NCBI GenBank assembly: GCA_026018925.1
Contig: JAKSZU010000006.1
Span: forward strand, 127,177,592-127,241,591
Direction of reading: 5' to 3'
Source: Tupaia tana
Lineage: Eukaryota > Chordata > Mammalia > Scandentia > Tupaiidae
Length of the DNA: 64,000 nucleotides
Under the pieces are notes generated by a model. That model searched no databases and was not told the DNA's origin. It was given only the letters and a program-made list of their open reading frames with translations. The translations under genes and the position numbers were made by a program. Positions 41,942 to 53,378 of this stretch are shown here, in pieces (positions within the stretch are counted from its first letter, which is position 1; each line of letters starts with the position of its first letter).

Positions 41942-43832
41942 CCTCTGATGTTGATGTTCCTGTGAGACTGTTTATGTTCATCAAGGAAACATCAAGACCT
42001 CGGGTGAGCCCCATGCCAGCTCCTGGCAACACCAGGGCCTACCAATATCGCAAACTCAGCTCCCAGCTTTCATTATCATTGTCATTCTCATTCTGAGTTG
42101 TGAGCAAGCATAACCTAGGAATATAACCTATCCCAGGAGAGCATACCTGGATTCCTGAGGAATTGGCATTTACCCTAACAGTTGAAAACTTAAAAGATCT
42201 TCTGTTATCACAGCCTCAGCGGGTCATTTAGCCTTTTCTTCTGGCTTCCACTCACTCACACTACTTGTTCTCACTAATGAATAATGCCTATTAAGTATGA
42301 GTCAAAGCTGGTATTGCACACCATTTCTGGGATACTCCCTGGCTTTGGAGTGTCTATGGGTGGTATGCATTCTTATGAGAAAATCATAATCATAATAATG
42401 GTTTAATTTAAAATATATAGTAAAGGATACATAATGCACATAAAAATAGAACCAAGAATGTTTAAAGACATCGCAAGAATGTTGGCCAGGAAACAAGTTA
42501 ATGTTTCCCTTAAAATTGTGTTCCTGGTGTAAAGTGGATCTAATTTTTTTAAAGGAAGACTTGATCTTCAAAGTTAGCAAGATGAGTTTGGTTGGTACCT
42601 GTAGAAAAGGTTAAAAGAAAAAAAAAGTATTTTTCTACTCTATTTTAAAGCTTAATGGTATAAATGGGAAAAAAAAAGTTCGTCCTACTACAGAATTAAT
42701 GAACTCTCCTGCATAACTCACTTGAGTCTTTAAGTTTCATGGAATTCCGAATCTTTAAAAGGCCTTAGCTGATTAGAGGAGATTAAAGCTTTCAGGGAAC
42801 ATCCCACCTGCTATCATGAACAATAGATGATTTAAATAAAAGCCATCTATTATCTGGCAACATGCAGAAGTCCTTTTAAGAATTGGTTGTGCAGCTTTCT
42901 TGGGAAAACTGTCCTGACCTAATACACAGAAGGTCCATGAGGAAGGGCTAGAAGGTTATGCACTGCATAACCTAAGATTTATGGCATAGGAATTTTAATT
43001 TCCATTGGCATTTTTTAAAAATTGTAAACTTTTATGCCAAGGATAAACCATAGTAGTAGTAAAATATGCTAGAGAGGTTATTTTGTATTTTCTGGCCATC
43101 AGACAATAATACATTATTATACATCTCAAACAAATGGTCATTTTGTTATTTTAGTTACAATAAAACTGCTGAAATTGAATTCGATTTCAACAAAGACATA
43201 CTGAGAGTCTTCTATTTTGTTATACCTTGTGCTGAGTGTTTTTGCATCACTACAGTCCAATAACAGTACAATAAGTATTAATATCCCTGGTTTTGTAAAA
43301 CATAATTAATAAGAATCAATATTCTATATATAACACTTAGTATAGCAAAGTCCTGCTGAAATTAAGTCCAGCATACCAAATAGCTGAGGAATCTCATTTC
43401 TGACCAAGAGACAATCTTGAAAGTACATTTAGTACAGATTCAGAAATATTGCAAATTAATTCAAGATCCAAGCATCTAAGTTCACATAGTAGATTTCTTT
43501 TATAGATATGCAGTCTGAACACAGTTTGAATGCAAATCAATTTCATATACATTCATAAAAATGTCTAAAATTACAGGGGACCAAATCCAGTACAAGGCAT
43601 TTAAGAACCAGCAAGACAGTACAGGGCTAATTACTCTCTAGGATATAAAAGGGCACAAAGGATTTAGCAATCTAATTCCTTCCCACTAAAACATGCAGTA
43701 GCGGGTGTCTAGACGTTAAAATATTTGTAGATTTCACACTCCCTTTATGCTGATAAATATTTGCCAACATATCTTACACAATCACTCATATTTTAAAAGC
43801 TTGTAAATTCTCACTTAAAATGATACCAGTGG
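41942..43832. other. Intergenic sequence downstream of PLCZ1
   Basis: No gene seen. A weak antisense MIR-like piece (GTGCTGAGTGTTTTTGCATC) lies near 43230. 42000-42180 is GC-richer and unassigned. Confidence 0.45.
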
Positions 43833-44090
43833 GACTAGCAGATGGTTACATCGCTGGATTCCTATGTAGTCGACCACAGTTAGAATCCTTCACCTGGTGG
43901 ATTAAAATTTAAACCAGGAGCATGTGCACGCACACCCAAAATCCCAAGAAGAGAATGGAGAAGGGATTGCTGCATGGCCATCCCCCGGGGGCGGGGTGGG
44001 GGTGATTTCTCACTTTCTGTCTCTCTGTCTTTCTCTGCCTTTTCATTGAGCACATGAGCCCTATAGCAAAAGTCTCTCTTTAAAAGAAAA
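43833..44090 (+). mobile_element. Type A-like tRNA SINE
   Basis: GGGACTAGCAGATGGTTACA head (a few bases deleted), body and CCCTATAGCAAAAGTCTC end. Confidence 0.85.
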
Positions 44091-44261
44091 AGAAATGATA
44101 GAAGCAAGTTGAAAGAGCAGCCTTGAAGCCAGATGGGCAGAATAAATCCACTGACAAACATGGCACACTGTACCGGGATCCTCTGAAGTTCCTTTTTTCT
44201 GTTTTTGATCACTATTCTTTTGTATATTTATAAGTGGACTGGGTTGGCCTTTTTGCCTAAG

Positions 44262-44505
44262 GTTAGGGGAACCAGAGGTCACATGGCCCGCTGCATGGTT
44301 GGAATCCCAGCCCCAACAGTTTGAGAAACACACTGGTCACATTTGTTTGCGTGTCCGCTGTGCACGGGACCCAAATCCTGACAGCCTGGAGAAATTTGAG
44401 TGTGACCACATTCCATCTGAGGGTGCTTTCTCCCACTCTTCTGTTTGTCTATCACTCTCTCTGACAAGTGCACATGCTCCCTGGCAAGTTTTAAAAAGTG
44501 AATTA
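44262..44505 (+). mobile_element. Type D tRNA SINE
   Basis: GGGGAACCAGAGGTCACATG, GGAATCCCAGCCCCAACAG, CAAATCCTGACAGCCTGGAG and GCTCCCTGGCAAGTTTTAAA. It ends about 80 bp beyond the PLCZ1 polyadenylation signal. Confidence 0.72.
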
Positions 44506-44585
44506 GCTAAATTTTTTTTTCATTTATATACATAGTCATTTTGCCCTATGTTTAAAAAAAAATTGTAGACATTCATTTTGGCTGT

Positions 44586-44591
44586 TTTATT
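44586..44591 (-). promoter_or_regulatory. PLCZ1: PLCZ1 polyadenylation signal
   Basis: TTTATT on the plus strand is AATAAA on the coding strand, only about 40 nt after the TAG stop. This implies a very short 3' UTR. Confidence 0.75.
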
Positions 44592-44630
44592 GTGATGGCT
44601 AGCTAACAATTGGGCAGGTGCTATCAGTTG

Positions 44631-44716
44631 CTATCTGACGTACCATACATAAACAAACAGTGAAGCGGGCTCAAGATTCTCACCCATTCTGGAAAACAGG
44701 GGAATGCGGCGGTAAC
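44631..44716 (-). CDS. PLCZ1: PLCZ1, last coding exon (C2 domain end)
   Basis: Encodes the final C2 strands of phospholipase C zeta: [19 protein letters not shown] followed by FVYVWYVR and TAG at 44631-44633. The acceptor (ATTCCTTTTGCAG) is strong. The first two bases complete a glycine codon begun in the preceding exon. The Y-R-x-x-x-L and final aromatic strand are typical of PLC C2 domains. PLCZ1 is a sperm enzyme that hydrolyses PIP2 to IP3 and diacylglycerol and triggers the egg's calcium oscillations. The stop position fits the length I remember for the family. Confidence 0.95.
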
Positions 44717-44962
44717 CTGCAAAAGGAATCACATATAATTAGGACAATAAAAATAAACAAATCCGTGATGGGCCCAAAAGAACTACGGAGAAAAAAGATA
44801 TCTTTATTAAGCATACAGTAAAAACCATAACTATAGAATTCTATTTCCTTTCTGTATATTAATTTTCCACAAAAATTAAGTATTTGCCAGTTCTATTCTG
44901 ACTTGCTACAGCCTAAGACTGAGCACACAACTCACATATCTTCTCCCTCAAGATGCAGCATG

Positions 44963-45206
44963 AGGGGCCAGCAGATGACATAACTGTTATGTTGCTGGAC
45001 TCCCACGGAGTTGACTGCAGTTCAAGTCCTGGACCCAGTGGCTTAAAACTCATGTTGGGCACATGTGCATGCATGCCCAAAATCCCGAAAGGAGAACAGA
45101 CGAGAAAGAATTGTGGTGTACTATCCTCCCTGGGGGGTGATTTCTTGCTGTCTCTCTGTCTTTTTCTGTTTCTCTAGCGAACTCACACGCCCTTATGGCA
45201 AATCTC

Positions 45207-45248
<42 letters not shown>
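44963..45248 (+). mobile_element. Type A SINE in PLCZ1 last intron
   Basis: GGGGCCAGCAGATGACATAA head, CCCTTATGGC and an A run of about 34. The flanks GCAGCATG (44955-44962, 45249-45256) look like the target duplication. It is antisense to PLCZ1. Confidence 0.9.
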
Positions 45249-45251
<3 letters not shown>

Positions 45252-45256
45252 GCATG

Positions 45257-45792
45257 CTCCAAAATTAGCACCATGTTCTGCTTCAGGAAGACCCTGTTTC
45301 CTAGGCACATCTCAGATAGTACTGGGAAAGTACTGTAGACATAACGAACCCAGGTCATTGGGGGGCACAATGCAAATCATCCTGGACAGGTGACTGCAAC
45401 ATAAAGGCAACCCTGGAAAGAATTAGGAAAGGATAGCCCCAGACTCTCAGTTCCCTCCTCAGGCAGGAAGAATGAGTTACTGTTTCTCTCTTCTATTTAG
45501 AAGAGTCATGACTACTCTCCACTGAAACAGAACTATGATCTGTGTAAAGAAGTACTTATACATGCCAAATTTGTCTAATTAGTCTTCCTAGTAATCCTTA
45601 CCCCCACCCTACCTTCCCCATGAGAACATATGTCTGTAATTCCACAAAAAGAAAATGTGTGTCAACAGAAAAACATTCCCTGACATTCTACTTTTATGGG
45701 TAGAGCTATTTAGCATATCAACATGTGTGCCTTTGATAAACGCAAATTATATTTAAATGTTGGCACTATCATCTTACTTTTAGGAACATTAC
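45257..45792. other. PLCZ1 intron, nothing recognised
   Basis: No additional exon or repeat was supported between the SINE and the penultimate exon. Confidence 0.5.
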
Positions 45793-45942
45793 CTTTGTTC
45801 ATGCATAGAACTGGTAAAGTATATTGCCCGAGAAATTCATTTCCTGCTATTAAACCTTGATTTTCAACAACAAAACGTATCAATGCCAATTCTGGCACAT
45901 GAATAATAAATGTGAATGTTTCATTCCATCTTGGGCTAAAAG
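45793..45942 (-). CDS. PLCZ1: PLCZ1, penultimate coding exon (C2 domain core)
   Basis: 150 nt with acceptor TTTCTTTATGTTTCAG and donor GTAATG, phase 1 at both ends. Translation: FSPRWNETFTFIIH, then VPELALIRFVVENQG and LIAGNEFLGQYTLPVLCMNK. The N-P/S-P-R-W motif and the V-P-E-L-A-L-I-R-F run are hallmarks of PLC-type C2 domains. Loop 3 reads E-N-Q-G where PLC-delta1 has E-D-Y-D, so the calcium-ligating aspartates are absent. This agrees with the view that the zeta C2 domain binds phosphoinositides rather than depending on calcium. The open frame continues into the intron past the donor by chance. Confidence 0.96.
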
Positions 45943-46039
45943 CTGAAACATAAAGAAAATATACAGAGAATCATAAACATCATCTCTAGCTAAAAATAAA
46001 CACCTGCTTTCCAAAATTTTCTCTTCAATACTTCAACAT

Positions 46040-46221
46040 TGGGACCAGCAGATGGCATAATGGTTATGTCTCTGGACTCCCACATAGTCAACCATAGTTT
46101 GAGTCCCAGATTCAGCAGCTTAAAACTCATGCAGGGCATTTGTGCATGTATGCCCAAAATTCTGAGAGGAGAATGGAAGAGAAGGAATTAAGGCATGGCC
46201 ATCAACCCTAGGGGGTGAGCT

Positions 46222-46273
<52 letters not shown>

Positions 46274-46326
46274 CTCTGGCAAGTGCACACACCCTATAGC
46301 AAAACATCTCTCTCTCAAAAAAAAAA
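46040..46326 (+). mobile_element. Type A SINE
   Basis: GGGACCAGCAGATGGCATAA head, GGTGAGCTCTCATTC, a TC run of about 17 units at 46232-46266, CCCTATAGCAAAACATC end and A-tail. It lies in the PLCZ1 intron, antisense to the gene. Confidence 0.9.
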
Positions 46327-46346
46327 CACTTTAATATACATATATA

Positions 46347-46602
46347 TATATTTTGGAGAGGTTTTTGCTATAGGGTGCGTGCGCTCGCCAGAAAGACAGA
46401 GAGAGACAGAGAGACAGAAAGCGAGAAATCACCCCCAGGGGGGATGACCACGCTGCAATCCCTTCTCCTCCATTCTCCTCTTGGGATCTTGGGCACGCAC
46501 GCACACATGCCCGGCGTGAGTTTAAGCGACCAGGTCTGGGACTCGAACTGCGGTCGACCACATGGGAGTCCAGCGACATAGCCATTACACTAACTGCTGG
46601 TT
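46347..46602 (-). mobile_element. Type A SINE, near-consensus
   Basis: TTTTGGAGAGGTTTTTGCTATAGG, GTGCGTGCGCTCGCC and head ending AACTGCTGGTTCC. The flanks CACTTTAATAT (about 46327) and AACTTTAATATT (46608) suggest it inserted at the junction left by the previous SINE, giving an inverted pair. Confidence 0.92.
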
Positions 46603-46619
46603 CCAAACAACTTTAATAT

Positions 46620-46910
46620 TAATGATGATAACAATAGCTTATGTTTTAAGGCACTTAAAATTTTAATGCATCTAATAAGAATAATGATAATAATACCTAT
46701 ATTGGGTGTTTGCTATTTCTGAGTAATACTCTAAGATCTTTGCATAGATCACCTCATTTAATCCTCACAATAACCCAATCAGGGATATTCTAGCCCCACT
46801 TATGGATCAGAAAACTGAACCACAAAATGTTACATAACTTTCTAAGGGTTTCACTTATACAGTCATTAAAATGGCAGAGCAGAAATTCACAGAGTGTCTC
46901 ATTTCAGAGT
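46620..46910 (-). mobile_element. MIR element
   Basis: CACCTCATTTAATCCTCACA, ATAACCCAATCAGGGATATT and GATCAGAAAACTGAACCAC match the antisense MIR core in order. Confidence 0.85.
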
Positions 46911-47950
46911 GGAAAGTTTTAAACATTAAGCAATATGACTGATGAACTTAGACATTTCCTTAACAAAGAAATTGAGACATAAAGAAGTGAAGAACATCAT
47001 TCTTCTATACCAGGTCCTATTTTGGAAAGGCTCCAGGAATAGTTGTTGGACTGAAAACTAGATCCTCAGTGCTCTAAAGCCAGATCTTGATCCTTCTTTT
47101 TGAGTAAATGCCTAACTCCAAGTCCAAAATTTATAAATAATTTCAGATTCTGGCAAAATTAATCATCCCAAACAACCAGTCCTTGCCAAGAAAGAAATAA
47201 AAATTGTGTCACAATACAATCTAAGTCATTATCCAAGCCTAAAGCATAGTTTAATGAAATCAAGAAATTCACATCCAGATCAAATATACTCTTCTTAATA
47301 CAGACTCAAAAGTTTGGAGGGAAATAACACACATTTTCTTTCATATACAAAAGTGATGTTACATTTGCAATGTTCATATCTTTTGTTTTCCAAATTATGT
47401 TTGCTGAAGCATTGATGAATCTGTGGCATATCGATGTTTTTTAAGGTGTATCTGTTGTCGTAAGCACACATTTATCAGATAAGAATTCAGGATTGGGTAC
47501 AAGAGCAAGTTTAGAATCAGTTATTTATAGGTTCTGCAAAATGTCTGCAGAAAATCCTTCTACTGATTTATTCTTCCTCCTTCAAACCTACAAGTCACAC
47601 ACCATTTCTGCCTTCACCCCTTCCTCTGCATCTCCCTCTCTTTCTCTGTCTCTCATACACACATTAATTATAAGATAAAGTCCTGACTTCTAGTTGTCAA
47701 AGTTAAAAAAAAAAAGTAAACCAGCATACCAAATTTGTTAACAATGAATATAGTTTTTCAGACACAATTCACACTGAAGAATTATTTTCATGCCTTATCT
47801 GAAAATTATCGTTTTCTTCCCAGATGTTCATGTCTTTAATTACACCACAATTACCCTAGTACTAAATGGTTCTGGAGTCCCTGTTATCCACCTACCTAGA
47901 CTTTGCGCACAGTGTTTCTCACTTCTTACCCTCCCCCTTTTTCTGATGTC
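46911..47950. other. PLCZ1 intron, nothing recognised
   Basis: AT-rich; no exon supported. A short (TC)n-rich segment lies at 47628-47655. Confidence 0.5.
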
Positions 47951-47959
47951 ACAGCCTTC

Positions 47960-48620
47960 TTCACAACCTGACTCCCACGTCTTCTCACTATTAGATCATA
48001 ACTTGGCTCTACCTTGTCATTTTCATTTTCCTCTCATATACCTCTTACCTAGTTTGCAGAAACACTCTCCCTAAAGCTCAACTCTGTTAGAGTTATATCC
48101 CTGTTTAAACATCTTAATTTCATCCATTTTCTCTTCAAAATAGTTTCTAATACTTTCAAAATTTTCTGTGACATCCCCAACATGACTCTATTCTATCTCA
48201 CATTAATTTTTTTAAGTACTGTTTATTCCACCCATCTTGCACTTCCTGGATTTTCCTTAGCATGCTTGGACTGTATCTTCACATTTTAGGGCTCTGTTAT
48301 TCCTTCTGCCTTAAATGCTTTTGTCCCTAATTTCTGTAATGAATTTCCACTTGTTCTCCAAGAACTATCTGCAAACGTGCCTCTTCCTCTACCATTCTTA
48401 TACTGTCCATGAAATACCACAACTGTACTTCATCATAGTTTACTTGCACCTCAGCTCTCATACTGAAATTTAAGCTAATTACACTGAACTATAACCTATC
48501 TACAATGGAATTAATTGGGATGTACATAATAATACTTTGAATGAACAGTGATTTTAAGTCTCTTGATACTTAGCCCCAGGTATTTAGCATAGCAGGGACT
48601 CAATAAGTTTGATGAACCAA
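47960..48620 (+). mobile_element. L2 3' end fragment
   Basis: CTTGCACTTCCTGGATTTTC, TGCCTTAAATGCTTTTGTCC, TTTCCACTTGTTCTCCAAGA, GGTATTTAGCATAGCAGGGA and TCAATAAGTTTGATGAA follow the sense L2 3' order. Confidence 0.72.
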
Positions 48621-49825
48621 ATTGAATTTCTTCAGGAATACTCCCATAAAACCCAGGAATGTAATCAAGATTCTAGAATCATAGAACTATAAGGGGTGCA
48701 TTGAAGAAATTAAGGTTCTATGCATTTCTCCATGAAAATTTAAGAAGAGAATGGAGAGAACAAGTGACCATGTTCAGACATCAGAATTTACTATTTCTTG
48801 ACACAGTCATTAAAATGTGCCTTCAACTTCAGGAATGCCAAATTAGTCAGGATCATCACCAATATCCATTCCCATTGGTAACATGGGCTGTGGCTACAAA
48901 AACTTTCTAAATCTTTGTCCCTGCCTTTTGTACTAGAAGCCAAACTATGGGAGTATTTGGGGGCTGCAAGGAAGGTAGGCAGTGAACACTGTTAGAAATG
49001 ATCATCCAGAAGAAAAAGATGAATGAAACAGCACCTGCTCCTTTGCCAGTGCCAATTAGCCTGAAGCGTATTTCCAGACTCGGAAAGGGAAGCCACTCTA
49101 CCTTGGGTAAATAGTCTCAAAGAGGAGTCCAGACTTGAGGATCAGTTCCCAGGTCTCCTCCAAAAATGATCCTGGCCAACACTCAATCCTAGAATCTATC
49201 CTTTTCTGATTTTCTTGGTGATGTCAACCGCAGAGAAGAAATGGCAATGTTAGTACTTCATTATATTAAATAAAGAGATACAGGGATGCTGGAAATCTTA
49301 CCAAAGTTAGTTCTTTCAATCCTACACTTCCCTTCTGGCAAAAATGAATTATGAATTCAAATATTTTATCAGCAAGTTTCTGTGGTCCCTTAGCCTTAGT
49401 AAGAAGTCACAGACCTTTGATCTAAAATAATTGAAACAATGAAGTAAAAAGGTGTAATACGTTCTACTGGAACAATCACAAGTTTTCTATCTAATGTAGA
49501 GGTTATAGGCTAAATGGATTTGCAGCTGTCAGAGCATCTTTCTTCAGTGATATGGGGGAAAGCATAAAAAGGACGTAAAAGTCTTGTGAAAAGTCATCAT
49601 TTTGCGGGTCAGATAAACTTTTGAATCTATAATCTGAAAATATACTTAAATGATCCAAGCACTTTCAAATTGTTTTTGCTGCAAATGATGTTTTGGAAAT
49701 CTCAAGTATAACACAAATCCTTTTCCTTGCAAATAATAAAAATGTATAAAAAGTCTATCCACCGATAATTTGCAATCTTTACAAGATGTCTAATGGAAAT
49801 TCACTAAAATCTATGAGAAGCTCAC
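48621..49825. other. PLCZ1 intron, nothing recognised
   Basis: No repeat family recognised over 1.2 kb, which is unusual for this window. An intronic conserved element cannot be excluded. Confidence 0.45.
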
Positions 49826-49955
49826 CATTTTTTCTAATGACACGAGTCTGCTGTTTCACTTGATCATTTGGAACACCAAAAACTTCTATAATCACTAATG
49901 TGTCAGTTTTGCTCGATGATGAATGACTAATAGGCAACTGGATTCCACTGATGAG
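49826..49955 (-). CDS. PLCZ1: PLCZ1, third-from-last coding exon (start of C2 core)
   Basis: 130 nt with acceptor ending TTTGTGCAG and donor GTGAGC. It starts in phase 0 and ends in phase 1. It encodes LISGIQLPISHSSSSKTD, TLVIIEVFGVPND and QVKQQTRVIRKN. The R/L-I-S-G-x-Q-L-P opening and the V-x-I-E-x-x-G-V-P strand are the first strands of PLC C2 domains and agree closely with PLC zeta as I remember it. The serine-rich loop (HSSSSK) is where close orthologues differ. It joins in frame to the exons at 63907-64000 and 45793-45942. Confidence 0.96.
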
Positions 49956-50672
49956 CTGCACAAACATGTATGAATACAAGAATTTAGCAGAATATTAAAC
50001 GGCATCACCTTTTAACTTCAAAATAAGTTTATGTATTCCAGCATAGTTGATTGTCTCTAAGTTAGTTCTTACAAGAATGAAGCTAAAAAATAATGCAAAT
50101 TTGAAAATTTAAACCTCCTATCCTCAAGTATTAGTAAATACTGGAATATGTCCAAATCATCCCATTTACTGAAATGTGATTATAGTGGAATCCACAGTGT
50201 CCAAGATTTGGGATTCAATAACATATATTTTTATTTTAAAAGCATCAGTTATGATCACCTTTTACTGTAATTCAGGCTGAGTTATTCTAATAACATGTAC
50301 TATTTTCAAATTCATATTATATGTAATGCAAAAAATAGCAATATAAATATTACTTCTAAATATAAAAAGGGTGCCATATAATATCCTATAATAACATTTT
50401 CTGATGGTAGAATTTATTTGAATAATTTATGAAAGTTTTCATACTCATGCTTATATATATTATCATGATAAGTAATCTGATAAACAATGATATCATACAT
50501 ATCTTAGGGATTGGGTATCGAAAAAAGTTTAACAAAATAATTAATAATTGTTTTATTAAGACTTTTATTAGCTAATATCTCATTGTTGAAACAAAAATTT
50601 GTTTTACTTTTAGAAACAAATTAGGCACACACAAAAAGATATTTGAAATGTACTAATTTAAGGTGAGAAATT
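49956..50672. other. PLCZ1 large intron, nothing recognised
   Basis: Very AT-rich. No feature could be supported. Confidence 0.5.
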
Positions 50673-50686
50673 GAAAATAGAAGCCT

Positions 50687-50959
50687 GGGAACCAGCAGTT
50701 AGCATAATGGCTATGTTGCTGGACTCTCACGTAAGTCAACTGTGGCTCGCGCCCCGGACCCGGTGGCTTAAAACTTACACCAGGTGCGTGTGCGTGCGTG
50801 CCCGAGATCCTGAGAGGAGAATGGAGGAGAAGGGATTGCGGTGTGACCATCCCCCCTGAGGGGTGATTTCTCGCTTTCTGTCTCTATGTCTCTCTCTGTC
50901 TGTCTGGCAGGCACACATGCCCTATAGCGAAAACTTTCCAAAAAGAAAAAGAAAGAAAA
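50687..50959 (+). mobile_element. Type A tRNA SINE
   Basis: GGGAACCAGCAGTTAGCATA head, CCCTATAGCGAAAACTTTCC end. A perfect 14-nt duplication, GAAAATAGAAGCCT, is at 50673-50686 and 50960-50973. Confidence 0.95.
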
Positions 50960-50973
50960 GAAAATAGAAGCCT

Positions 50974-51348
50974 AAAAATTGAGGCATACTTTCAATTTCT
51001 GAATTTTACATAAAGAACAAATAAATAATTGAGCTTCATAAAAAGGAAGGAAAGAAGGGAGGAAGGAAGAAGAGAAAAGAAAAACTGCTAATATATCATT
51101 TTTCCTTTACTAAATTCACACATTATAGCATGAGCCAGAAACCAAAGTGACTGTGCAAATATTTAACATGGTTGATACCCATCAGCATAATTAGACATCA
51201 GAGTAATTAGATGGAACACTGGTCATAAATATCTAGAACACTGATAGCAAGTATCAGTGCATACCAGATAAATACCAGTTTAGAAATTAATAGACTCCTA
51301 TCAAAATGGAGAAAGTTCAGCTTTAGTGTACCTCACGCCAAAGAAACC
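50974..51348. other. PLCZ1 intron, nothing recognised
   Basis: A (GGAA)n-like purine stretch lies at 51045-51080. No other feature. Confidence 0.5.
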
Positions 51349-51357
51349 ATTGTCTAA

Positions 51358-51638
51358 CTTCTTTTTTTTTTTTTTTTTTTTTCTGCTATAAGGTGTGTGC
51401 ACTCACCAAAGAGAAAGAGAAAGACACAGAAAGAACAAAAGTGAGGGGCGCCCGACTGGACCCCCCAAGGAGAGATAACCATGCCATAATCCCTTGTCTT
51501 CCAGTCTCTTCTTCGGAGTTTGAGCATGCATCCACATACACCAGTATGATTTTTTTCAAGCCACTAGGTATGAGACTCAAACCACACATCCTGCCATATA
51601 AGATTCAGCACCTTAAACTCCACGCCACTTGCTGGCCT
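51358..51638 (-). mobile_element. Type A-like tRNA SINE
   Basis: T-run, CTGCTATAAGGTGTGTGCAC and head ending CACTTGCTGGCCT. The duplication ATTGTCTAA is at 51349-51357 and 51639-51647. Confidence 0.88.
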
Positions 51639-51651
51639 ATTGTCTAATTTT

Positions 51652-51856
51652 ACTTATTTATTTATTTATTTATTTTTAATTATTTTATTTTATTTTATTT
51701 TATTTTATTTATTCATTCATTTATTTTATTTGACCAGAGAGAGACAGAGAGAGAGATAGAGAGAGAGAAAGTAAGCCACCAGGTCTGGGACTCAAACCGT
51801 TGTCAGCCATGACGGAGTGTCCAGAGCTTTAACCACTATGGCACCTGCAGGTACCC
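51652..51856 (-). mobile_element. Type C SINE with long (ATTT)n tail
   Basis: TTTA/TTTTA run at 51652-51715, TTTGACCAGAGAGAGACAG, GGACTCAAACC and head ending CACCTGCAGGTACCC. Confidence 0.88.
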
Positions 51857-51859
51857 TTT

Positions 51860-52530
51860 TTTAAATTTTACTTTTTAATTATTTTTATTTAATTTTGTTT
51901 ATTCACCTATTGTTTAATTTTAAAAAACATAAATGAATATGAGAACTGGAAGAGTATTCACAGTATTGGTCAAATAAAGGGTAAACTCTAAATCAAAATG
52001 TCCTCTTCCAGAAGTCACTGTAGGGGAAGAGATGACCAACAGAAAACCCTCAGTGGTCAACCAAAGTAGCTCTGCTTTCATATGTTGGGCTTTTACACAA
52101 GATTTTGAATTAGAAAATGACTTGGTGGTGTTTGAATGTTTGAAAATAACTGCTCTAAAGCAAAACGTTCAGTTTGCAGATGACAAAGAATAAACTAGAA
52201 AGTTCAAATAGTTTTGTCAGGGACTTAAGAAAGTTAATAGTAAAACTAAGCCTGCTGACTCCCAAGTCATGTCCTCTGTAATTTGTGCAAGTCATAAAGC
52301 AATCATGAAGCTCCCTGAAATAATCAAAGCAAGAGAGAAATACCCACATGACCATGTCAGCAGCTTTCTAGGAGGATCATTATCCTGCCTGTTTCACTCT
52401 CTACCACTTATACCTTACTCAGAATACAGACTCGTGGCATTTGTAAGTATCTGTGCACACTAGTTATCTTCCACCTGCATTTTCTCAATAAAAGAGCACA
52501 TATATTCTATTTATTATTGCTCCCTCCCCC
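51860..52530. other. PLCZ1 intron, nothing recognised
   Basis: Frames at 52155-52463 exist on both strands but have no recognisable domain and no consistent splice signals. Confidence 0.45.
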
Positions 52531-53044
52531 CTCAAAATTATTCATTCAATTAACCTACATATATTAAGCATGTACTTTGCATCTGGAAGTGTGAATAAAG
52601 ATTGAACAAGACACAATTCTGAACCTCTAAAAACTGTCAGACAAGCAGGGGATAAAGATAAGTAACAAGTAACTAAATGGTTGTAATGCAGCATGATAAG
52701 TGCCACAACTTGTGTATGCATACAGTATTAAGGAAAAACAGAAGAAAACCACGAAAAGGAGCACTATTAACCTAGCCTAGGAAAAACCTTTCAAAAAGAA
52801 ATGATTCTGAAGTCTTGAAAAATTAGTTAGAAGGCAATGGGCAGGTGAAGAAAGGCAGAATGGTTTGGTTAGAGAACACAGCATATGCAATTCATGGAGG
52901 CAAATCATAATAGAGAAGAATCCAAGTTCCATATACTTAATAGAATCTGATGAGAGGCTAAAAGTATTGAGAGATAAAGTTAGAGAAGTAGACCAAAGGC
53001 TGGTTAGAAAACCAATCAGGAAACACAAACATTATGCTGTCATG

Positions 53045-53244
53045 GGCTAGTCAAATAGCGCAGCAGTTAAGCCCTGTACATAGAGAGCCAGATCTAACAT
53101 GGCCAACGTCTGTTCAATCCTGGCCCCAACCACTTAAAATCATACCAGGCACATGCTCATGTGTGCCCAAAATCCTGATGGAATGGGAACAGGAATTGTG
53201 GTATGACCACACCCTATTGTAAGAATTCTCTCTCTCTCTTTCTG

Positions 53245-53316
<72 letters not shown>

Positions 53317-53327
53317 AGAGGCAATTT

Positions 53328-53359
<32 letters not shown>

Positions 53360-53378
53360 TATACACACACATATAGTC
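53045..53378 (+). mobile_element. Type D tRNA SINE with large microsatellite tail
   Basis: GGGCTAGTCAAATAGCGCAG head, GTTCAATCCTGGCCCCAACC, CAAAATCCTGATGGAATGG, then (TC)n, (CA)n and (TA)n(CA)n runs. Confidence 0.75.
53246..53378. repeat. Compound (TC)n(CA)n(TA)n(CA)n microsatellite
   Basis: (TC)n at 53246-53292, (AC)n to 53319, (TA)n at 53331-53344, then (CA)n pieces. It grew from the pyrimidine segment of the type D SINE. Confidence 0.93.

Noticed and set aside
41739..42032. 97-codon frame with 13-residue repeats as a secreted peptide precursor
   Set aside because: Only the minisatellite keeps it open. There is no signal peptide, splice or start context to support translation.
52155..52463. 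Overlapping frames as a missing PLCZ1 exon
   Set aside because: The exons at 63907 and 49826 join directly in frame and in domain order, so no exon is missing between them.
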